Shown here one piece after another: positions 1-5,900 of a DNA stretch of 7,301 nucleotides. Below the pieces are notes generated by a model, which saw only the letters and a list, made by a program, of their open reading frames with translations, was not told where the DNA came from and made no database searches. Made by a program: the position numbers and the translations under genes. The stretch is from Erysipelotrichia bacterium (GTDB lineage Bacteria > Bacillota_I > Bacilli_A > Erysipelotrichales > Erysipelotrichaceae), in NCBI GenBank assembly GCA_009929095.1, contig SABF01000074.1:1-7301 (forward strand). The letters run 5' to 3'. Every line of letters begins with the position of its first letter. The first letter of the stretch is position 1.

Positions 1-92
1 GTTTGATGGTGTAACACATAGATGATCGTACCAGTCAGGTTATTATTATGAAGCAGAAACATTAAGTATAAAATCACGCCTTTTAAGTAGAA

Positions 93-160
93 AATATTTG
101 CTTCTTTCTCTTCGGCGCTATTCTCTAATCAGAAAAGCATAAAAAGAAAGAAGCGATATT
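93..160 (+). promoter_or_regulatory. RBS-sequestering inverted repeat in the leader of the phosphoesterase gene
   Basis: The sequence GCTTCTTTCT at 100-109 is the perfect reverse complement of AGAAAGAAGC at 145-154. The pairing continues outward through a G-T wobble (99/155), an A-T pair (98/156) and, after one bulged T at 97, four more pairs (93-96 with 157-160). This gives about 16 base pairs around a 35-nt loop. The right arm contains the only purine-rich Shine-Dalgarno-like stretch ahead of the ATG at 163, ending 9 nt before it. If the stem forms in the mRNA it would hide the ribosome binding site. No known riboswitch class was recognised in the loop. The fold is seen in the sequence; a regulatory role is inferred. 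Confidence 0.45.
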
Positions 161-162
161 AT

Positions 163-1488
163 ATGGGAAAGCAAAAAGAATTAGCAGCTATTGTATTGAC
201 CGCTTCCGCAATTCTGTCCTGTGTCGGATGCGGGATTCAAACTGTCACACAGCCTGCATCGAAGACTGAGGTGCAAGATGAAGTGATGCCATTGTGGGAG
301 ACAGGCGACGAGCGAAACAAAATCATTGTCATCAGTGATCTCCATCTTGGCATAGATGACGAATACTCCGAAACTGTAGCGAATCGTCCGCTGCTCGTCC
401 AGTTTTTGCGGCGGCTTCAAAGCACATCAGATGTGCGCGAGCTGGTCATTGCAGGAGACTTTCTGGACGCGTGGTTCCTGCCCGTATATTACCCATCCTA
501 CACGGACGAAACCCAGTTTTATAAAAAGGTCATCGCCAACAATCAAACTGTAATAGATGAAATGAACAGAGTGGCAGAAAGCGGCATCAGCCTTGTCTAT
601 GTCCCGGGAAATCACGACATGACGCTGGAGGCGGCAGTTTTGCAGGAGGCCATTCCAAAATTGAAACAGGCGCGTGATGCTGAAGGACTTGGCTATTACT
701 GCACCGGCGACCGACAGGAAATAGCCATTGAGCACGGCCATCGTTACGATGTGTTCTCCGCACCGGACACTGTTACCAATGCCGAACTGTGCGGCAATGA
801 TCAGACGATTCTGCCGGCAGGATATTTCTATGCCCGCTACGCAGCAACATGGGTGCTGGGGGGCCGTCCGACTGTAGAAAAGCAGCTGCCCACTGTCACA
901 GATATCCCGGATGCGAGTGATACCGACCAGTATGGTGCATATATCTACTATTCGCTTCTGAAGAATATTTCGGAGCGAATGACACCAAATGAGGCTTTGG
1001 ATGAAAAGATATTTGATATGCATATCGCGGGTTTTGATAACAGCTACACCTATCTTGATTTCTACCCCTGTCAGCAGGAGGACGGTACGATATCTGCGCC
1101 GGTGCTGTTCAGAAATGTCCAGCGCACATGGACAGAACGGCAAAAAATCAACGGTGTCAAAGTGCCGAACGGCTTCCTCGAAGCGGTGGCGGGAACGATA
1201 GATTGGGATTACTACTTCCAGCAGGCCAAGACGCAATATCTTGAAAATCCGGAAGAAAATATTGACGTTGCAGTATTTGGTCATACTCATGTTCCTGCAC
1301 TGAAGGATGCGGGCAATGGCGCCTGCTATGTCAACAGCGGAACGTGGGTAGATCACAACACGGACTATCCAGATGCCACCCGTACGTTTGCGGTGATCAC
1401 CACAGGCGAGCAGGATAAAATTGAACTGATGAGTTATGAAGAATCCGGCGGTTTGCGGGATATCAGTACAAGCGTCAATCAGGAATAA
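163..1488 (+). CDS. metallophosphoesterase lipoprotein (calcineurin-like fold, LpxH-like motifs)
   Basis: This is a 441-residue calcineurin-like phosphoesterase with every metal-site block in order: D59-L-H61 (SDLHLG), G98-D99 (AGDFLD), G149-N150-H151-D152 (PGNHD), H191-G-H193, and G373-H374-T375-H376 (FGHTHVP), followed by NSGTW at 391-395. Such enzymes use two metal ions to hydrolyse phosphate mono- or diesters. The arrangement recalls UDP-2,3-diacylglucosamine hydrolase, but a Gram-positive host would not make lipid A, so the substrate is unknown. Residues 1-23 form a signal peptide with Lys3 and Lys5, a hydrophobic core and two possible lipidated cysteines (C20 after ILS, or C23 after CVG). 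The enzyme is therefore probably anchored outside the membrane. About 180 residues lie between the HGH and GHTH blocks, and this insert probably shapes the active site. The ATG at 163 is chosen because it yields the signal peptide. The gene looks somewhat richer in G+C than the kinase gene downstream. Family assignment is firm; substrate and lipidation are inferred. Confidence 0.93.
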   Translation: MGKQKELAAIVLTASAILSCVGCGIQTVTQPASKTEVQDEVMPLWETGDERNKIIVISDLHLGIDDEYSETVANRPLLVQFLRRLQSTSDVRELVIAGDFLDAWFLPVYYPSYTDETQFYKKVIANNQTVIDEMNRVAESGISLVYVPGNHDMTLEAAVLQEAIPKLKQARDAEGLGYYCTGDRQEIAIEHGHRYDVFSAPDTVTNAELCGNDQTILPAGYFYARYAATWVLGGRPTVEKQLPTVTDIPDASDTDQYGAYIYYSLLKNISERMTPNEALDEKIFDMHIAGFDNSYTYLDFYPCQQEDGTISAPVLFRNVQRTWTERQKINGVKVPNGFLEAVAGTIDWDYYFQQAKTQYLENPEENIDVAVFGHTHVPALKDAGNGACYVNSGTWVDHNTDYPDATRTFAVITTGEQDKIELMSYEESGGLRDISTSVNQE

Positions 1489-1669
1489 GGCCATAGCGGG
1501 CGAGTGCACTGGATGCTGGCATATGCGGCCGGCTTGGAAATCATCTGCATGGGCAGGGAGAGGGATGCTTGGATGGCATGATTCAGCGACGTCCAGCAGA
1601 CTATCAGCAAATACAATTATGCAGCTATGATGCTGTTTCAGAATTATCTGGAATTGAACAGGAATGCTG

Positions 1670-1707
1670 ATGCTGATACTTATCGTTTCAGTATCAGCAT
1701 TTTATAT
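1670..1707 (+). terminator. intrinsic terminator of the phosphoesterase transcript
   Basis: ATGCTGATACT at 1670-1680 pairs perfectly with AGTATCAGCAT at 1690-1700, giving 11 base pairs around a 9-nt loop. It is followed by TTTATAT, so four T residues run from 1700 to 1703. It lies about 180 nt after the stop codon of the phosphoesterase gene, with no gene between. A stem this long over so short a loop is very unlikely by chance. The T tract is short and the stem is only about one third G+C, so termination may be partial. The minus strand lacks a T tract, which makes it a plus-strand signal. Confidence 0.6.
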
Positions 1708-1840
1708 GGTGTAGATCCAGAACAGCAAATAAGCTGCAATTCAATGCCGCAAGCAATCAAAAACAGCAGAACGCCAGGTCCTGAAATAACTGAAACACAG
1801 GAATCAATTCGAATTCCAAATGCTTCGCCCATTCCTTGAT

Positions 1841-2063
1841 TGATAGAATAAAACAAATCCGGTCTGGTGACTACTATCAGCCATAAAAAGATATTCAGAT
1901 TTCTGAGCTGGTAGAGACAGACCGGCTGATGAATCCATTGCCTTCCACGAATTGCATGATACGAATGATTTTTCTTTTCCGAATTATCTTGCGGTGAGAT
2001 CAGCAATAGCGCCTTGGACCATACTGTAAAAGAGGATCAGTTCTGATCCTTGTCTTTTGTTTT
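1841..2063 (+). ncRNA. candidate structured small RNA between two terminators
   Basis: Starting near a TGATAGAAT sequence (1841-1849, one mismatch to an extended -10 box), the plus strand has nested helices. The outer helix is CCGGTCTG (1859-1866) with CAGACCGG (1918-1925). A middle helix of 7 pairs is CTATCAG (1874-1880) with CTGGTAG (1908-1914, one G-T). An inner hairpin is TCAG (1895-1898) with CTGA (1903-1906). The segment ends in a good intrinsic terminator at 2033-2063, yet no credible protein gene precedes it. A transcript from about 1856 to 2063 would be roughly 200 nt. No known RNA family was recognised. Alternatives are the tail of a decayed gene or a chance fold: an 8-bp repeat alone is not rare at this spacing. 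The nesting and the terminator are what make it worth listing. Confidence 0.22.
2033..2063 (+). terminator. intrinsic terminator, no intact gene directly upstream
   Basis: AGGATCAG (2033-2040) and CTGATCCT (2043-2050) form eight perfect pairs; in practice the tip opens to a four-base loop. TGTCTTTTGTTTTC follows and is strongly T-rich on the plus strand. A short A run precedes the stem, so weak activity in the other direction is possible. It implies that something on the plus strand upstream is, or once was, transcribed. That could be the candidate RNA, a vanished gene, or read-through from the phosphoesterase unit. Confidence 0.6.
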
Positions 2064-2713
2064 CAATGAATGAGCTGCAAAGGATGATCGTCTGCTTCTA
2101 TTCCGCAATGAGTATATAAGACCAATCGTTCTTCGACAGTCGACAGGCACTATTATGCAGCGCAAGAACTTTATGAAATAGATTGGCTGAATCGATATAC
2201 AGGGCAATATGCATCCATCATATGGTGATACTTTTTGTGTGACCATATTCTGTTCACGAAGATGCGAATTACAGAGAAAATCTTCTGCTTGTTCTTTCAT
2301 CGAAAGAAAATTTCGTGCAATGCTCTGACGGCAAAGGAGAATTATCGAGTGCTGCCGGTAAAATGAACATAAAGGCACATATAGAATCGATGAACCATTG
2401 CGTACAGACTGTACGAGCCTATCACAATCAGAATATGTTATTTCAAGTTTGATCAGATCAATAGATGGTGCATCACATAGTTTGACGCTGTCTTATTCTG
2501 CCCGGAGACATTGTTCCATATACCTTCGATTGGCTTCTCTGAAGACAGCCAAGAAGAAGTATCTGTGATGAAACATCCGGCATGTGTGTCATAAGACGTC
2601 TGAAGAACAGATTCTTCTTTTTGATCACTAAGGAAAAACAGTTCATCAAAAATTGGATTTGGAAGCATAGAATGTGCATAGAGGGATTTTACAGTTAAAT
2701 CTGTCGTATATAA

Positions 2714-2722
2714 TGATATAAT
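2714..2722 (+). promoter_or_regulatory. candidate extended -10 promoter for the hybrid kinase gene
   Basis: TGATATAAT at 2714-2722 is an exact match to the extended -10 consensus TGnTATAAT. A second perfect TATAAT sits at 2709-2714, with TTTACA (2688-2693, one mismatch to the -35 consensus) 15 nt before it. No strong -35 is placed at 17 nt from the extended -10, which extended promoters tolerate. Transcription would begin near 2729 and leave a leader of about 250 nt before the kinase start. The local AT-richness makes chance matches more likely, hence moderate confidence. Confidence 0.4.
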
Positions 2723-2844
2723 AACCACAAATTTTAGCCGATTAAGTTATCTGTATAAGTATTAACGTTGCTTATGCCATTCTGCTTTTTATCGGATAAG
2801 GAAGGGCTCGCCAATGTCTGCAGAATAGAAGAAAAGCTGAACCT

Positions 2845-2902
2845 GCATCGCGCCTGTGAAGCGGTATGCCATTTCCAGGACAGATTGTGATTTAGTCACG
2901 AT
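2845..2902 (+). promoter_or_regulatory. two adjacent hairpins in the presumed kinase leader
   Basis: The first hairpin pairs GCATCGC (2845-2851) with GCG (2861-2863) and ATGC (2866-2869), leaving a two-base bulge and a 9-nt loop. The second pairs ATTGTGA (2884-2890) with TCACGAT (2896-2902) around a TTTAG loop, with one T-G pair. Both lie 80-140 nt before the start codon, and neither is followed by a T tract, so they are not terminators. They may be structural parts of the leader mRNA. They coincide with the receiver-like remnant, so they could also be incidental. Confidence 0.2.
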
Positions 2903-2970
2903 GGATACACAGGATGAACGATATTCAAAAGCAGTGATGACAGCAATTCCGCCAGATAATGGAAAGTTCC

Positions 2971-2975
2971 GGGAG
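2971..2975 (+). promoter_or_regulatory. Shine-Dalgarno site fixing the kinase start at 2983
   Basis: GGGAG lies 7 nt before the ATG at 2983. The earlier in-frame ATG at 2959 has no purine-rich site before it and would add eight residues (MESSGRTP) with no place in a receiver fold. Starting at 2983 gives MKKKLILIVDD, which begins directly at the first strand of the receiver domain. Confidence 0.75.
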
Positions 2976-2982
2976 AACACCT

Positions 2983-5900
2983 ATGAAGAAAAAACTCATA
3001 CTGATTGTTGATGATGTCGAAGCAAGCAGACAATTATTATCTGGATTATTTCAAAGAAATTATGAAATTATGGGTGCTTCTGACGGAATAGCTGCGCAAA
3101 GAATCATTGTACAGCGTGCGTCTGATATTTCTGCTGTTCTGCTGGATATTGACATGTCTGATCTGGGTGGAACTGCCATGCTCAGGTGGCTGAAGGAAAA
3201 CGCCTATGTCAGTATTCCTGTGATTGCATTTTCCTGCAGTCAAAAGTACCAGCTGGAGACACTTCAAAATGGTGCGTGGGACTTTATAGTGATTCCGACA
3301 GACAGCGAAATAATCATGGCGCGGGTAGAAAATGCAATTCATCATTCAATTTCATCCGATATTGAAAAACACGTGCAGAGTTCTGCAGTCTATCGTGAGG
3401 AATTGGAGAGTATTTCAAGCACGAACTCAGGTGGGGCTGCTACTTACAAGATTATCGGCAATCGACTTGAACTTCAGTACTTTTCCGATAGTGTTCCAAA
3501 ACTGTCCGGATATACAAGACAGGAATATGAACGTGCAGCAGGCAATGATGCGACCCGGCTGATCTACAGCGAAGATAAAAACCGTTTCTGGAGAGCTACG
3601 GCAGAAATGCTTAGAAGAAATCTTCCTATTGATGAAACTTACCGTCACTATCATAAAAATGGAACGCTGGTATGGGTGCAGATCAGCGGTGTGATTATCG
3701 GAGAGCAGGACGGCTATCCCATCCTTCATGTTGTTTTTCAGCAGTCATCTCGCATGTCAAAAATGCACTATAGCTTAATCGATGAAAGCAAAGAAATTAT
3801 TTATGCCTGCGATACGAATAATTATGATTTGCTGTATGTAAATAGATCTGGACTTGATATAGCTGGAAAAGAAGAATATTCACATCATAAATGCTACGAA
3901 TTTCTGTTTGGCTATTCTTCGCCATGTTCGTTCTGCCGGATGGCCCAGATGAAGTGTGACAGATTTCTAGAACGGGATTTTACTTATCCTCTCAATAACC
4001 GCATCTATTCTCTGCGCGGAAAGCTGACCAATTGGAATGGTCTGCAGGCACATGTGGAATATATATCAGATGTAACAGAAATCAGGAGAGCCGAAATCCA
4101 GAATCAGGATTGGATCGAGAATCTGAAATCTGCAATCGAGGATATTCCGTGCGGAATTTGTGTATACAGGTCAGACATAACTGGCTTTCATCCTTTAATT
4201 TACAATCAGGCGTTCTTTGATATCTTTGGATATTCCGCGCAGCATCAGAATTCTATTCTTGTTCATACAGGGATTCTAAATATCCATCCGGATGATTTTG
4301 ATGAACTCAAGCAAGTGATATCTGCGGCAATTCAAAGAGATGATAAAGTAAATCATACTTATCGATGCTTCAATGATCAAAAGAACAGTTATATTTGGAT
4401 TAATCTGAATGCAGCTGTTCACATCCAGGCCAACGGTGAAAAGATTTGCTATGCCAGCTATACCGACGTTACGAAGGAACGGGATACCCAGGAAAAACTG
4501 AAGGAAGCAGGACACCGGGTAGAACATCTGAGAGTGCAGGCACAGGAAGCACTGGAAAATTACCAATCTCTTGTGAATGCTGTTCCCGGCGGTATTGCAC
4601 AATTTGAAGTCAAGGGATCAGAAATAATCACAAAGTATTTCAGTGATGGCTTATGCACAATTATCGGATATTCCAAGGATGACAGAGCACAGATTTCCAG
4701 TGAGAATGTAATGTCCATGACTTACGAACCTGATTTGCCGATCTTAAGTGCATGCATTAAACAGGCAACAGAGACCAATCAGAATATCGATATTACCTAT
4801 CGGATTCTGACTAAAGATGATAAGCCAAAGTGGGTTCATCTGCGCGCTGCATATACAGCTGGAGCGAATGGAGAGAAATACTATCAGGCTGTCTTTACCG
4901 ATGTAAATGGAATTAAAGAAGCGGAACAGGAGCTGCAGAAAAATCAGCTTCGCTATTCGGTAGCAGTAAAAAGTTCTGGAATCAATATATGGGAGTATGA
5001 TATCCAGAAAAATACACTGTCTGTTGTTATCAATTCTTCCAGTATCAAGCAGAACTCTTATTACATTGATAACTACATTGAAGCAACAATCAAAAATGGT
5101 TATGTAAGAGAAGACTGCATAGAACGGTTTTTGTCAATGTACGAAAGACTGAAAAAAGGCGAGAAGGAGATAACCGAGGATATCTGGTATAGAACTGCTG
5201 ATCTGACTGGCTGGTGGTGTGAGCGGGTGATCTACACAACTGCTTTTGATGATTCTGGGAAACCTGTAAAAGCATACGGCGCCGGTCGGGATGTGACGAG
5301 AGAGAAAAAAGCAGAAAAAGAGTTTTTTGATGAAATTTCTCATCATAAGGCAATTCAGAACGATGCGGTATCCTCGCTGATTATCAATCTGACAAAAAAC
5401 AGTATTGTGGAAGTCAGCAGTCCTTTTAACTCAGTTCGAGGCTTTTTAAAGGGATCTGCAGATAACTATTTTGAGGAAACGTCAAGAAAAATTTCAGCAG
5501 GGTCATCGCAGGAATTATTCCGCTCTGCCTATAACCGAGCAGCTCTGCTGAACAAATTCAGCAGCGGTGAATCAGCTGTACCTATAGAAGCTACCAGAAT
5601 CTTTGATAACAATACACTTTACTGGGTTCGCTATGATGCACATCTGATTCAAAATCCTGATACTAAAGATGTGATTGCACATATCTACTGCGTGGATATT
5701 ACGACTGAGAAAGTAATGCAGATTATTATGAACACAGTCACAAAAACTGATTATGATTTTTTTGTGCTAATCAATGGAACAGATGATTCGGCAAGAGATT
5801 ATGGTGTGACTGACGGGCAGACCGTGTTTGACGAGCAAAAATCGTTTACAGCACAGAATGAAGCATGGATCCGCAAAAGAGTATGCTCGGAAGATGCAGA

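Larger units (their letters stand above)
1489..2982. other. 1.5-kb gap with no convincing intact gene
   Basis: Reading frames here are short on both strands, lack plausible Shine-Dalgarno sites and show no family I recognise. The longest on the minus strand (1680-2006 and the stretch open from about 2490 down to 2037) are rich in Cys, Arg, Ile and Ser in a way typical of chance frames. They also run against the two plus-strand terminators. The region contains the terminators, the structured segment, the promoter and the receiver-like remnant described separately. A gap this long is unusual in a compact bacterial genome. It is best explained as a decayed gene or genes, a non-coding RNA locus, or both. 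No transposase remnant or inverted terminal repeats were seen. Confidence 0.6.

Noticed and set aside
1..21. A 17-base near-repeat: GATGGTGTAACACATAG at 5-21 and GATGGTGCATCACATAG at 2464-2480 (15 of 17 identical), possibly ends of a mobile element.
   Set aside because: One or two matches of this quality are expected by chance in a window of this size, no target duplication or transposase lies between, and the bases just outside differ.
427..1509. A 360-codon minus-strand frame opposite the phosphoesterase gene.
   Set aside because: It is the shadow of a clear plus-strand gene with all metal-binding motifs; its own product has no recognisable domain.
1680..2006. A 108-codon minus-strand frame with hydrophobic stretches that could be a small membrane protein.
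   Set aside because: It has no recognisable family or Shine-Dalgarno site, its stop lies inside the plus-strand terminator hairpin, and it overlaps the structured RNA candidate.
2215..2330. A plus-strand frame reading SYGDTFCVTIF, loosely like the GGDEF motif of diguanylate cyclases.
   Set aside because: The signature Gly-Gly-Asp-Glu-Phe is not kept, no upstream cyclase motifs are found in any frame, and stops interrupt it soon after.
2037..2378. A minus-strand frame that stays open upstream to about 2490.
   Set aside because: The composition looks like a chance frame (many Cys, Arg, Ser, Ile), it has only a GTG start without a Shine-Dalgarno site, no family is recognisable, and its end lies in the terminator at 2033-2063.
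2602..2622. GAAGAA-CAGA-TTCTTC followed by TTTTT, shaped like an intrinsic terminator.
   Set aside because: The stem is only six pairs with two G-C pairs, too weak to support a terminator call, and no transcript upstream needs it.
2453..2728. A 91-codon minus-strand frame with fairly protein-like composition.
   Set aside because: It starts at a GTG with no ribosome binding site, is preceded by several in-frame stops, matches no family I know, and its start overlaps the candidate kinase promoter.
2959..2982. Upstream in-frame ATG at 2959 as the kinase start.
   Set aside because: There is no Shine-Dalgarno site, whereas the ATG at 2983 has GGGAG at a 7-nt spacing and begins exactly at the receiver fold.
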